From Carposina sasakii (lineage: Eukaryota > Arthropoda > Insecta > Lepidoptera > Carposinidae): a DNA stretch of 64,000 nt. This document shows positions 11,497 through 22,172 of this stretch, piece by piece (within the stretch, counting starts at the first letter, position 1; every line of letters starts with the position of its first letter). The DNA lies in contig CP053153.1 of NCBI GenBank assembly GCA_014607495.2, forward strand, positions 14,446,001 through 14,510,000. Reading direction: 5' to 3'. A program made the translations under genes and the position numbers. The notes below the pieces were generated by a model that was not told where the DNA came from, did not search any database, and saw nothing but the letters and a program-made list of their open reading frames with translations.

Positions 11497-11590
11497 ATTT
11501 TCCAACGGTTAGATAGAATATGCGATGGATAAACTTGATGCTTTCTTTTAAAACTTAATCAAGATAGAGACAACATCAACATAATCCTTT
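11497..11590. mobile_element. Interrupted copy of the GGGCCGATTTTTC MITE
   Basis: Contains the GATTTTCCAACGGTTAGATA, AAACTTAATCAAGATAGAGA and CATCAAC blocks of the family seen at 2678-2795 and 16372-16494. Its right end is replaced by the SINE that starts near 11591, so the SINE probably inserted here later. Confidence 0.4.
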
Positions 11591-11805
11591 GACGGCCGAT
11601 TGGTGTAGTTTGTAGTGGTCCTGCCTGCGGTGCCATAGGTCCTGAGTTTGAATCCCGGTAGGTGCAAACATTAATATGATGAATATCGATGTTTGTTTCT
11701 GAGTCATGGATGTTTCTATAATTATCTATGTATTTATATACTGTTACTTAGTGCCCACGACACAAGACCTTAGGGATCTTAGTGTGGGACTAGAATATTA
11801 CAAAA
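11591..11805 (+). mobile_element. tRNA-derived SINE, copy 1
   Basis: Begins TGACGGCCGATTGGTGTAG. It contains a box-B-like GAGTTTGAATCCCGG of an RNA polymerase III promoter, then a body with GATATCGATGTTTGTTTC-like and ATGGATGTTTCTATA blocks, ending CACAAGACCTTAGGGATCTT. A second copy at 14050-14270 aligns over its full length. The tRNA-like head and absence of coding point to a SINE. Confidence 0.7.
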
Positions 11806-11915
11806 AAATATATATCAAAATGAATTTTTCAGATTGGCTATGTGACCATTAAAAAAGTCGGTCCTTATTAAAGTTAATAAGTACGATTACTGGTGGACTC
11901 CTTACTCCTACTTAT

Positions 11916-12165
11916 TATCCGGGATAAAAATATTTTCCCGGGATAAAAAAATAGCCTATATGTTAACATCGAAATCGGTTCAGCCGTTTCTGAGATTAGC
12001 GTGCACAAACGCACAGACAAACCGACAAACAGACAAAAATTCCAAAAATTATCGTTTTGGGTCCTATTGCGTTGATAAAGGTCTCCCATAATATTTTTTC
12101 TCATATATCTTCCATGTACAGACAGCGATTCGTTACATTTTTATTATATATATACTCGTAGATTT
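11916..12165 (+). repeat. Family A interspersed repeat (type B tail)
   Basis: Carries TATTTTCCCGGGATAAAAA, then GGTTCAGCCGTTTCTGAGAT, CAGACAAACCGACAAACAGA and CTCATATATCTTCCATGTAC. Copies lie at 18404-18780 (+) and 43203-43497 (-). The 5' end is truncated here. Confidence 0.65.
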
Positions 12166-12169
12166 AAAT

Positions 12170-13520
12170 AGTTCAAGTAAAAAATAATAAGTATTTAAAT
12201 AGTACAGAGGTACAAACTATAATAAATATCCTGTCTAGTATCCAGTATTTACATAAATAAATCTACTTGACCGCACTCGTTAAAATCCAACTACGTAATC
12301 TTTATATGAGTTTCTTTGCTTTTTTCAACGTAATTCTATATTAACTTCGTATATAATGCAAAATCATCAGCACCAACGCATGTTTTTTTTTTGGAAATAA
12401 TTTCCTATGTTTTAATGCAAATGACGCTATAGGTATAGGTATACCTATAATATTTTGAGTAATACTTTCGCAGTTAATGTGACCGGTATGGATTAAAATT
12501 TAACTTCCTTGATACCATAGTTTTGTTTATTTGCTTACACATCATGGGTATACAAGCTATGTAAAAATAAAGATTCTTAAAAAATAGAGAAAAATAAATA
12601 TATAACAGTAGGTAAAATGGTTCTTTTTATGTTCTTTTCACACATAAATAATCTAACATAATGTTAAGAAAAACTTAAATATAGACTAATTTCTCAAACA
12701 CAAACGATCATTTTGATACAAACAGGTCAATTTACACTATTAGCCCCCACACAGCAAGCGCAGCCAATACACCGCGACTAAAATCCTGCGAACAGTCTCG
12801 TTCCCATGTCTGCTCGACATATTCGGTCGTGTGTGGGTTGCTTTACATTACACCACGCGAATTTGTCTTCGTAGTTTTGTTCACACTGTTGGCTTCCGTG
12901 AGGTGTCCGTGATTTTATAGTACTTAAGTGATACGTTATAATTCTCATGTTCTGTCCACTAGGCAGGTTTTTTTTTTATCATAACGGATCTAAGACTTGG
13001 GCCTAGGTGGTGTGCTATTGGTAAGAAAGCCATGTTTATAGTTATCTGAAAAGTTGTTTGTTTCTAATTTTATTTTCGTCAGGATTTATTTATTTGTCTG
13101 TCCGCAGGTACGAGTATAGCTTTTTATGCATTCTTAACAATCAATAATAATTCGCTTAGTAAATCATTCTCAAGGAAAAGAAAAGAAAATCTCATGCTAT
13201 CACCTATACATAATATTTTATTTATATTTTAAAACACTGAGAGAAAACAGAACTGACACGGTAGTAACATATAACCTATCTAGCTATCTAACTATCTAAC
13301 TAACCACTGTGAGCAATCCCTTACATTTATTCAGTAGTAATTTAGGATGTATTTAGTCTAGCACGCCGCATTAGCCGGACAACCGTGCAGAATCTGTATG
13401 GGAAACCCACAGAGATTGCTTCTGTTCCGTGGGGTCAAAATTGAGTGTGTCGAATGAATCACTGTTGTGTCGTGTGTCTGATATTTTATTTTATAAAATG
13501 AAATATTTTGTTTCGAACTA
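12170..13520. other. Intergenic, no gene recognised
   Basis: AT-rich apart from a GC-richer island at about 12740-12940, which has no open frame or splice pair that I trust. Confidence 0.5.
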
Positions 13521-13522
13521 TA

Positions 13523-13880
13523 TGTTGTCTTCGACTTCGTCCGCATTGACTACAAAATGTAGCCTATGCCCTTCTCTGTCCTCCCAACTATTGTATGCGA
13601 AAATTAAAGAAAATCGGTAGAAATAGAAATTGGTACGGCCAAGCTGTGGAACTCCCTGCCTGAATCCCTGTTCCCCGTGAACTATAATCTTGCGGTCTTC
13701 AAGTCGAGAGTGATCCGGTTTCTTTTAGGCAAGCGCGCTCCATCTTAGACTGCAGCGGTGCTTACCATCAGGCGCATTGTGGTCAAGCGTAAGCCTATTT
13801 AATATATAAAAAAAGAATAAGTTCAGCGTATAAAAGTTACAAATAAACTTACTTTTGTATTTACAATATTGGTTGGGATT
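13523..13880 (+). repeat. Family A repeat split by a LINE tail
   Basis: The left part (GACTTCGTCCGCATTGACTA, AAATGTAGCCTATGCCCTTC) and right part (AAATAAACTTACTTTTGTAT, ATATTGGTTGGGAT) belong to one family A copy. The LINE 3' end at about 13632-13813 lies between them. Confidence 0.55.
13632..13813 (+). pseudogene. C-terminal tail of a LINE reverse transcriptase polyprotein plus 3' UTR
   Basis: A 38-codon frame ([20 protein letters not shown], then [13 protein letters not shown]) ends with TAG at 13746-13748. It resembles the extreme C-terminus of Jockey/CR1-type LINE ORF2 (a W-N-x-L-P followed by an F-K motif). The 3' UTR ends in ATATATAAAAAAAGA. It is a 5'-truncated copy about 180 bp long. 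Confidence 0.6.
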
Positions 13881-13882
13881 TT

Positions 13883-14040
13883 CCTATGCTAAGGCGAGGC
13901 TTTACTAGAATACATCAGCTGCATCTCCTTCCGTGCATGTTACAAGAGTTGAAATCAGGGGTATTCTCTCAGGCGGTAAGATAACAACTTGCCCCGCTAT
14001 GCCAAACGTGGCTATGGGATGTTTATTGTTATCCAGAAGC
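13883..14040 (-). repeat. Family D interspersed repeat, minus orientation
   Basis: Contains AGGCGAGGCTTTACTAGAAT, CATCAGCTGCATCTCCTTCC and CCCCGCTATGCCAAACGTGG, blocks repeated at least a dozen times in the window (best plus-strand copy 63768-63990). Coding capacity absent; class not determined. Confidence 0.6.
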
Positions 14041-14049
14041 CTTTTGCAT

Positions 14050-14270
14050 TGACGGCTGATTGGTCTATTAGGTAGTAACTCTGCCTGCGACGCCATAGGT
14101 CCTGGGTTGGAATCCCGGTAGGTGCAAACATTGATATGATGAATATCGATGTTTGTTTCCGAGTCATGGATGTTTCTATACTGATCTATGTATTTATATA
14201 CCGTTACTTAGTACCCACAACACAAGACCTTAGGGATCTTAGTGTGGAACTAGGTTAATGTGTTGTGAAG
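14050..14270 (+). mobile_element. tRNA-derived SINE, copy 2
   Basis: Aligns with copy 1 at 11591-11805 from TGACGGCTGATTGG through GGGTTGGAATCCCGG (box-B-like) to CTTAGGGATCTTAGTGTGG. Differences are scattered point changes, so the two copies are of similar age. Confidence 0.7.
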
Positions 14271-14279
14271 TGTGTGAAT

Positions 14280-14760
14280 ATTTATTTATTTATTTGCATA
14301 CCTATATATACACGCGGCGTATACATACTATACATGCGCCAATGGGAGATATTAAAAAAAGTGAACATTAGTTTTCTGGCCTAACCACAAAAACTATTTG
14401 CAGTAAAATAGATACCTATAAATACAATTTGAAAACTTGTGAATATCTATGAGAGAACAATATTTTTGCCTGTCCATTGAAGCGAGAGTAATCCAATAGA
14501 AAATATTCATATTGGGGACAGTGCGCCCCTCGCCTGTAGTCTACAGGGTGCTCGGAAAAGAGATGGATTATAAGTATAACTCATAATTATTGTTTTTTTA
14601 ATATCTTTTTTTAAATATTTTTTAAATATTTTATGATTTTATTTACATTAAACGGTCTGTTATAGAAAATAACGTCTTTATTCTTAATATATGGTGGATC
14701 ATATTAAGTACACTTATGTGCAGAAAACTATTTTCAAACCTATTTTACTAAATTAATGGG
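14280..14760. other. Intergenic, nothing recognised
   Basis: AT-rich, no plausible frame. Confidence 0.5.
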
Positions 14761-14764
14761 TCCT

Positions 14765-15085
14765 CATTTACAGCCCTGAGAAGTCCACTGTTGGACATAG
14801 GCCTCCCCCAACAACCTCCACTCCGACCGGTCGGAATCAGCCTGCATCCAACCGACGCCCGCAAGCGCCCCCTTGACCAGGTCATCCGTCTACCTCGCGG
14901 GTGGCCTTCCTACGCTGCGTTTGCCGATACGTGGTATCTAGTCTAGAACTTTCCGACTCCATCGGCCATCAGTTCTTCGAGCTATGTGCCCTGCCCATTG
15001 CCACTTCAGCTAGCTGGACCGTTGAGCTATGTCGGTGATCTTTGTACGTCTGCGGATCCCCTTATTTCTGATTCGATCACGCTGA
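14765..15085 (-). pseudogene. 3' end of an RTE-type LINE (C-terminal reverse transcriptase region)
   Basis: Read on the minus strand it encodes the RTE C-terminal signature: KITDIAQRSS, WQWAGHIARRTDGRWSRKVL, GKRSVGRPPARW and WRLLGEAYVQQW, interrupted by stops. A closely related fragment lies at 37757-38289, and a different RTE family at 26409-26895. Truncated and dead. Confidence 0.75.
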
Positions 15086-15109
15086 GAGATCCCAAGCAAT
15101 TGGGCAATT

Positions 15110-16371
15110 TACGTAAATTACGATTGAAAAGTTACATGAAACGTAAACCCATCCTGTAGCTGTCTGTGTAGGTATCGCGGTAAGTGACGAATGTGATCTG
15201 TAACACAACGCGAGCGAGTCTGAACACAAACTACTGGTAGAGTAACTTGTATGCCTGATTTAAAAAGTATCATATTTTGTGTACAGTGACACAGATGATG
15301 TAGTACTACATACACAGTAGTAGTAGTAGTATAGTACTAGCGCCATCATCCAAAGGCACTTTACGGTGAAACTCACTCTACGCAAATTTGTGTACTGTTC
15401 GAATACTCTTACTTCCTATTAAGATTGGTCTTGGGGCTAAGTCAATGTAATATTTTTATAAGCAACAGTAAAATTCGCCAAGTTATCGAAACGTTTAGAT
15501 TAATAACGACGATGTCTAAGTATAGGTAGATACAGAACTCAAGCAACTATTGCTGCTAAAGCTAGTTAACTTCGATACAAAACCTCAAGTAACAAATCAT
15601 ATCTCAACAACTTGATTATTTCACGTCATTGAACAATACAAATCCCTCAACTTTTCAATACCTTTTAGTCATACATAATCAATGAACAGCTCAATATTTT
15701 CCGCTCAAATAGCTCCACAGAACTGCGAAAATAATAAATATGTATAACTGAACGCATTTACAAGATTACAATATTAGCGAGCGCACGTCCTCCTTCCGCC
15801 GAAGCATCATTACAAATGATAAATAGTCGACACACTTCGATAATCAAATTCAAATTTGGGAATCTGCTCTACCGGCTCTACCCTCGGCGTTCTTTTTTCG
15901 GGGGCAAAGGGTGCTCAGTCATACAGCCAGCCTGTTTTGTATTGTGAGAAGATTGTGGCTTTATTAAGCGTGAACGAACGGTCTCTTTAACCGATTCTCT
16001 TCGCCGACACGTGACTCGGAACCGATTCGGGTTCCGTACAGATTTGTATGTATTTGTATGTTAATTCTGGGCTGGGGTGACGAGATAACCGGCAGTGGTT
16101 ATTGATAGAGATCGCTGTTATTGAATTGAGTGTGCCGTCGTTTAGTGTTATAGTTAGCGATAATGTTTATATTATATTCTTGGACTTTTTTCTTTTAATA
16201 ATTCTAAAGTTGTAATACGCCGCTAGTACACTTCTAACAAAATTTTTTTTAGATAAAATAACATAATGTTTCACTATGTTCAGATTTAAATAATAAGAAG
16301 TTAGTTTCTGTCGAGTAATGGTAAACAAATAACATGTCAATTTATATTTATAATTTGTTTAAGGCTAATAA
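15110..16371. other. Intergenic; contains a GC-richer promoter-like island
   Basis: No protein-coding frame recognised. The interval 15775-16080 is richer in CpG than its flanks and has a TCAGTC at 15918-15923 that fits the arthropod initiator consensus. It could hold a non-coding first exon, but no donor or downstream exon is convincing. Confidence 0.35.
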
Positions 16372-16494
16372 GGGCCGATTTTTCAAAACGTCAGATAGTC
16401 TATCAGAAGAATGAAGTTGATTCTGTCTTTCACTAAAACTTGAGCATGATAGAGACCATCAACTTTATTCTTCAGATAGGCATATAAAATTGGC
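16372..16494. mobile_element. MITE, GGGCCGATTTTTC family
   Basis: GGGCCGATTTTTCAAAACGT opens the element, and an inverted counterpart (CTTCAGATAGGCATATAAAA, then TTGGC) closes it about 120 bp later. The centre matches the 2678-2795 copy (AAAACTTGAGCATGATAGAG). Confidence 0.6.
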
Positions 16495-16858
16495 ATAGAA
16501 AAAAGTTGCATCTTAATACTCATAGATAAACAAGAAAGATCTCTATCTGCATATTAGTATGTATGATCCTAAAGTAGTGCCTATTTATTTTCACGATTAA
16601 CCAAATCAAACTTAACAAATGATACTTTCTGTAATAAAACAAACACAAATAGCAGCAATAAGGAAGCATGTGGCTATAACCACGCGAATAGTAGATACCA
16701 TAAAGGAAGAATAAAAGGGATATGCGATAATCAAAGACATGTGACTGCAGTATATGCAGCGTTACTATAAGCTAATGACAGACTTATTTAAAATAAATTT
16801 TGTAAAGTTGTTGAATAAAAAATATATATTTGCTTGCCACGTTTCTGGCCAAACGTGT

Positions 16859-17030
16859 ATTTGATTTGAGGTGGGCAGCAGTGCCGCCCGTACTCCAAAA
16901 ATCACACTGTGGTCACCAAACCGCCTCCCCAGCATGGTGACTATGGGCAAAATCCATTCTATGGCAGTAGCCTTGTGGTGTGCCCTGGGGGAGGCCTACG
17001 TCCAGCAGTGGACTGTAATAGGCTGATTAG
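16859..17030 (+). mobile_element. Family C SINE, 5'-truncated, plus orientation
   Basis: GAGGTGGGCAGCAGTGCCGC, CACCAAACCGCCTCCCCAGC, GGGGGAGGCCTACGTCCAGC and a TAATAGGCTG end match the full copy at 25618-25872. The 5' portion is missing. Confidence 0.65.
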
Positions 17031-17039
17031 ATATATATA

Positions 17040-17235
17040 TACGCGGCTGTGTTCCCAACATACGGTAGCCAGGACGGCACGTTTGGAATATCGCAGACAG
17101 CTTGAGAGAATGCCCGAATGTGTGCCTTGACTCATACGACTTGCACATGAGGAGATTCAGCAGATATGTTCTAGTAAAGGACAGGACTTTTCAAATCCTT
17201 TTTATCTTATTGAGAACAAAACATAAGACCATCTC
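17040..17235 (+). repeat. Old copy of family D repeat
   Basis: Divergent but collinear with 63768-63990: CGGCTGTGTTCCCAACATAC, AGAGAATGCCCGAATGTGTG, CATACGACTTGCACATGAGG. More decayed than other copies. Confidence 0.45.
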
Positions 17236-17667
17236 CTAATTACCCTTTCTTCATGGCAGTAATAATGGGATATACCACAACAACACAACCATAAGGGTCC
17301 AGCCGGTACGGACAAACAGACGGAAGGTGTTGGTCACAGTCGCCGGGCTTAAGATATTGCTGTACTAATTATATTAAATTAGCATATTTGTAGTAGGAAG
17401 TGGGTTTTGTGCTAAAATAAGTTTTTTCAGTTATTTATTACACGAATATTTTAATTGTAAAAATTTTGTGAAAATTAATATTTAGTTATTTACGAGACTC
17501 CCTTTGCACTAGAGATGTGCTAGAATAGTGTTCTGTGCTATGGATACGTTTGATATCAAGGAAAAATATTCATTGGTCCATAATTTCAATGAATTTTAGA
17601 AACGTAAATGATTGGATATTTATGATTGGTGTATATTACACGCAATTTTTTATCACATTTATAATGT

Positions 17668-18125
17668 ACTAGCAACAACCCGCCCTAGATTCGCACGGGT
17701 GCAATGATGATCATCATCATCATCAGCCTATTGCAGTCCACTGCTGGACGTAGGCCTCCCCTAGGGTACGCCACAAGACTGCCATGAGGGGTATTTGCCC
17801 ATAGTCACCACGCTGGGCAGACGGGTTGGTGACCGCAGTTTGTATTTTGGACTATGTTGTCAACACGGGAGGCGCTGCTGCCCACCTCCCGGTGGTAATG
17901 ATGATACTATCCATATAAACCTTCCTATATTTAAAAAATCTGATGATTTGTGCCTTATTATAAAGTGTAAAAATGAAATAGAAAATCAACAATTTACCTT
18001 GGTATCCGCTCTTATTGCTTTATCTATTTAAGAATACGTATAAAAATCCGTTGCGTAGTTTTACAGATTCAAGCATACATAGAGACAGCGGGACGACCAT
18101 GGAGAAGAAATAATAGAGGAGCAGC
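17668..18125 (+). repeat. Interspersed repeat interrupted by a family C SINE
   Basis: The left part (CAACCCGCCCTAGATTCGCA) and right part (ATCCGTTGCGTAGTTTTACA, GCATACATAGAGACAGCGGG) form one element related to 50834-50960. The SINE at 17709-17893 sits between them, and AATGATGAT is present at both junctions. Confidence 0.55.
17709..17893 (-). mobile_element. Family C SINE, minus orientation
   Basis: Starts CATCAGCCTATTGCAGTCCA and GCTGGACGTAGGCCTCCCCT, and continues CACCACGCTGGGCAGACGGG to TGTCAACACGGGAGGCGCTG: the reverse complement of the 25618-25872 unit. Its ATG-repeat tail is on the left. Possible target duplication AATGATGAT, though it overlaps the tail motif. Confidence 0.65.
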
Positions 18126-18403
18126 GGCTAAGTATATTTTTATACAAAAAATAGTGTGCCGCTGAGCGGGGGTGAAGTATGGGACGAGCATCCTAACACT
18201 GTAGCCCTGCCCATTTACATAGAAACCACCTTGTAGTGACTAGCCAAACTACTTGCATAAGCGTGTGGTTACAGCTACTGCGTTACATACACTGGCCCTG
18301 AACCTCTGCCCCTATCATGACGTCATGGCCTCACGATTGCCACACGACTCAGTTCACCTCCTCCTCTTTTATACATTCTCCATGGGGACGATTTTATTTT
18401 ATA

Positions 18404-18780
18404 ACTAGTAGACGCCCGGGACTCTGTCCGCGTGGACTACAGAAAAAACAAAATGTCGAAATTATCCAGAAAAAAACATTTTCCCGAGATAAAAAGTAAA
18501 GCCTTTATGTTAAGTGGGACCTGTCACAATATATTCCTGAAAACTGCATAGAAATCGGTTCAGCCGTTTCTGAGATTAGCGTGCCCAAAAGTACAGACAA
18601 ACAAACAAACCGACAGACAGACAAACAGAGAAACCGACAAACATACAAAAATTTCAAAAATCATTGTTTTGGATACTATTGCGTCGATATATTTTTTCGA
18701 TATAAGGTCTATAATATTTTTTCTCATATATCTTCTATGTACAGACTGCGACCCGTTACATTTTTATTATATGTATAGAT
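18404..18780 (+). repeat. Family A interspersed repeat, near full length
   Basis: Opens ACTAGTAGACGCCCGGGACT and CTGTCCGCGTGGACTACAGA, then CCCGAGATAAAAAGTAAAGC, GGTTCAGCCGTTTCTGAGAT, (GACAAAC)-rich stretch, and ends TCTTCTATGTACAGACTGCG with TTTATTATATGTATAG. The short frames here are within the repeat. Confidence 0.65.
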
Positions 18781-19076
18781 ATGTTGTGATCGGTCAGAAG
18801 ATAAATAACCTTTATAGACAAATATTAAATAAAAACTATATAGTAAATTGAAATTTCCATCTATCACAACCTCACCCAGAAACATTCAAAAACAAAACAA
18901 AAGTTCCCGAAATTTAAATCTGAAGAGTGCTTATACGAACTTGGCCCAGAACATGGCACTTTCCACGAGTAAAGTAATATATTCCGTGAATATTGCTTCA
19001 GAGGACTCGTATTATTTTCAACTTACTCTTTCTTCCACTTTGTGACAATATAATGTAACATAAAAAATTAAAACAA

Positions 19077-19250
19077 TTAAGCCTCGAGCACACTAATGTG
19101 TAGAACTGTATAGGCACGGGCAGACCGGATGCGTATGCGTAGACGTAAGCATAGACGGCAAGCGGTGACAGTTCCATACATTAATATCAGAGGTACGTGT
19201 ACATCTACGCTTACGTACACGCATACGCATCCGGTGTGCTTGAGGCTTAA
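19077..19250. mobile_element. Fold-back MITE-like palindrome
   Basis: TTAAGCCTCGAGCACAC at the left is answered by GTGTGCTTGAGGCTTAA at the right. Inside, ACCGGATGCGTATGCGTAGA pairs with the reverse complement of CACGCATACGCATCCGGT. The 174-bp unit would form a long imperfect hairpin. CpG-rich against an AT-rich background. Confidence 0.6.
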
Positions 19251-19257
19251 GCCAGCA

Positions 19258-19378
19258 ACTTCTAACTGATCTTTAACATCTGTCCCCGTTATACTAAACG
19301 TGGTTGCGGGATCTCCCTTAGGGAGATCTCCCGTAAGTTCTGACTACCCTATTTCTAGAACATAACCGTGTCTATATC
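19258..19378 (-). repeat. Family D repeat fragment, minus orientation
   Basis: TCTGTCCCCGTTATACTAAA, CGTGGTTGCGGGATCTCCCT and ACATAACCGTGTCTATATCT match the inner part of family D. It ends at the TATG target site of the LTR element, which inserted at its edge. Confidence 0.5.
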
Positions 19379-19382
19379 TATG

Positions 19383-19691
19383 TGACGTAGAAGGTGGTTT
19401 TTCCGGACTAAGTGGGCATGTATTTTCGTTAGGTTCCGACATGGTGGGTATCCTCAAGCAAAGAAGTAACACTCACTACTGAATCACACTTTATTCTTAG
19501 GAGTTTACAAGTACAAAATAACAGACGAACAGACACGTCCGCTCGGCGCAAGCACTCAAACCAGAATGCCCGCTCCTTCCTACGGCCGTATCCAAGCAGA
19601 CTCCATCTTGCTTGCGTTCGGCTGTACTTGGGAGGGGAAATCAGTGTTGCCGCCTTTTAATTGTAGATGGCGCCACACTAATTCTCCGACA
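19383..19691 (-). repeat. 3' LTR of gypsy element 1
   Basis: 309 bp, matching 24255-24563 as far as I can compare. On the minus strand it begins TGTCGGAGAA and ends ACGTCA. Confidence 0.9.
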
Positions 19692-20141
19692 CGGTCATCT
19701 CTGACATCTCACACGTCCTCGTGTGTGTCATCTGTAAGGGCAAAACATTAACACAGCTTAATCTGTTCGGTCATTCTGACAAAAATGTTAAGATTTGTGA
19801 CTGTAGATATTAAAACTCAAAATGGTATCACTTTTCTTTTATTTGGAAATGCAATCAGAATATTCACAAAATTTAAAAATGACATTCAATTATCAGATAC
19901 AGAGTCAATCTCTAGGCAAGTAACTTTCACTCAACACCGCATCTACGGCTCATCTTACTTTCGCTTCAACGAAAGAAAGGGTAACTCATAGCATGCCGTC
20001 GCTACAACGACTCATCTCGTGTACGCCACTACGCACCGAGGATAATAAGCATGCCGCCGCACCAACGGCTCATCTTGCCCAACCTAGGCAAGGGTCACTT
20101 TACACAAACCAAACACAATGCGCCACCAACGCAACAATTAG
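19692..20141 (-). other. 3' non-coding region of gypsy element 1
   Basis: About 450 bp between the end of pol and the 3' LTR. It holds two or three imperfect tandem copies of a roughly 90-bp unit at 19910-20110 (shared blocks ACGGCTCATCTT, CTAGGCAAG, GCATGCCG). No envelope frame. The purine tract next to the LTR is weak. Confidence 0.6.
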
Positions 20142-22172
20142 CTAGACACTATCATTATCACTGCTGTATTGATCTGAACCTTCATCTAATTCGAATTCTA
20201 TAGGGACCTCATGATCTGGGACCCTCCTAACCCTGTCATGTGGGTACTTGTATGTTCTCTTAGAATTTAAGGCTTTTAGGCGGTATCTGTCATTTTCCAG
20301 AACCTCTATTATTTTAAAAGGACCCTTGAACTTGGGATCAAGTTTGGTCTGGTTCCTCTCCTCATTTTCTATGAGAACATAGTCACCTACACTAAATCTA
20401 TTTACAATGGCTTTATTCTTATCAAACCTAACTTTATCGTACATGGCTACTTGTTTGATATTCTGTGCCGCCTGTTCCCGTACCAAATCCATGTCAATTT
20501 CAGGACTATCGTCATCGACTGTCATCAATCCTAAAGGCCGTGCTACCTTTCCAATCATTAATTCCAAAGGACTAGCTTTAGTTACACGGTTTACAGTAGA
20601 ATTTATTGCCAACTGAACCTCACCTAATGCATCTTGCCACGACCGATCTTTACTCGACTCCACTGCTGTCAACATGCTTTTTAGGGTACTCATCACCCTC
20701 TCAACCTGCCCATTAGCGCGACTACCCCCTGTTGCAATTAGATGTAATTTAATGTTTCGAGACTCACAATAGTTACCAAACTCTTTACTAGCAAAGCACC
20801 TTCCTTGATCGGCCACTACTCGAGTAGGTGCACCAAACAACGACACGCTGTACTCTAAAGCTTTGATGCTACTCTTAGTATCGATGTTTAACGAGTGAAC
20901 AAGTAAGACAAATTTGGTGAACGCATCTATCAAAACGAAAACGTACTCCTTAACATCGTTTTTGCCACTGAGCTTTCCCGACGCGTCTATGTGCACAGTA
21001 TGCCAAGGAATGTTTGCTTTCGGAATTGGGTGAAGTTCCGCCTGAACACGACCTGAACTTGACTTTGAGATTTTGCAGGTGATGCAATTTTCGACGAATT
21101 TTCGGACATACTTAGACATTCCTTTGAACCAGTAATGCTCGAAAAGTTTTTCGAGAGTTTTCTCCCAGCCTAAATGCATTACTGACTCGTGGACATTGTT
21201 TATCACTGACCACTTAAACGATCTCGGGACAATGGGAAGACATCGATTTCTACCATTCCTTTGAACCTTGCGATGAAGTACACCTGACCTAATCTCATAA
21301 GTTTTCCTTACATCCTCTGACACCAATTCGTTTTGAAGATCAGCGAAAAGTTTTTGGATTTCAGGATCCCTCTCCTGTTCCACTTGCAGCCAATTGCTGG
21401 AAAGTTCAGCTATGTTCACACGTTTTTGTTCTATGCGCTGGACGACGTTGTCAGTTATTCGGCGGGGAGGTTGGGGATTGCGCGATAGACAGTCTACGTG
21501 TTTCATCCTAGACCCTTCTCTGTAAACGATATCAAAGTCAAACGATTGTAGGTAAGCCCACCATCTATGAACTCGTGGAGACAGCTCGATCTTACTTTTA
21601 GTAGCCTTTACAGAATTGCAGTCCGTCACCACGGTAAACTTACGGCCCTGCAAATAGTGCTTGAAATGCTTAACTGCGTTAACTACTGCCAGAGTCTCCA
21701 ATTCATAGGAGTGGTATCTAGACTCAGGTGAAGACGTACGACGACTGTAATAAGCGACAGGATGCTGCTTACCATCAAACTTTTGAATAAACACAGCACC
21801 ATAACCGTCGGCACTCGCATCAGTGTGAATCTCTATAGACAATTTGGGGTCAAAAATCATTAAAACAGGATGCGAAGTTAGTTGATTGATAATATTTTGA
21901 CGAATTTGTTCATGGGTGGGTAACCAGCTAATGTCGCAACCTTTGTTGCTTGTCATTTTGAACAAGGGAGCCATAACTTTGGAAAAATTCGGAATAAACT
22001 GCCTGAAATACGAGGCTAGGCCTATAAATTGTCTGAGCTGGGTGACAGTGCGTGGGGGTGGTAGTAAAGTCAGGGCTTCTATCTTATTTGGATTTGGCAT
22101 AACCTTACCGTCTTCTATAACAAAACCTAAATATTCGATCTGACGTTTGAGGAATGCACATTTTTTAAAATT
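20142..22172 (-). pseudogene. pol 3' part of gypsy element 1: RT end, RNase H, integrase
   Basis: Continues in the same frame as the gag-protease-RT segment, downstream of the TAA at 22173-22175. Numbered from the Met at 22098-22100 (652 residues), it contains the RT connection region, RNase H with D94, E133 or E135 and D160, an integrase zinc-binding H304/H309/C339/C342, and an integrase core D372, D431, E467. The C-terminus is acidic. All key residues are present, so this half is not visibly decayed. It would need readthrough or reinitiation to be made. Role in an intact element: minus/plus-strand DNA synthesis and integration. Confidence 0.85.

Noticed and set aside
12740..12940. Possible first exon in a GC-richer island
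   Set aside because: No open frame, no strong donor or acceptor and no initiator match, so not listed as a feature.
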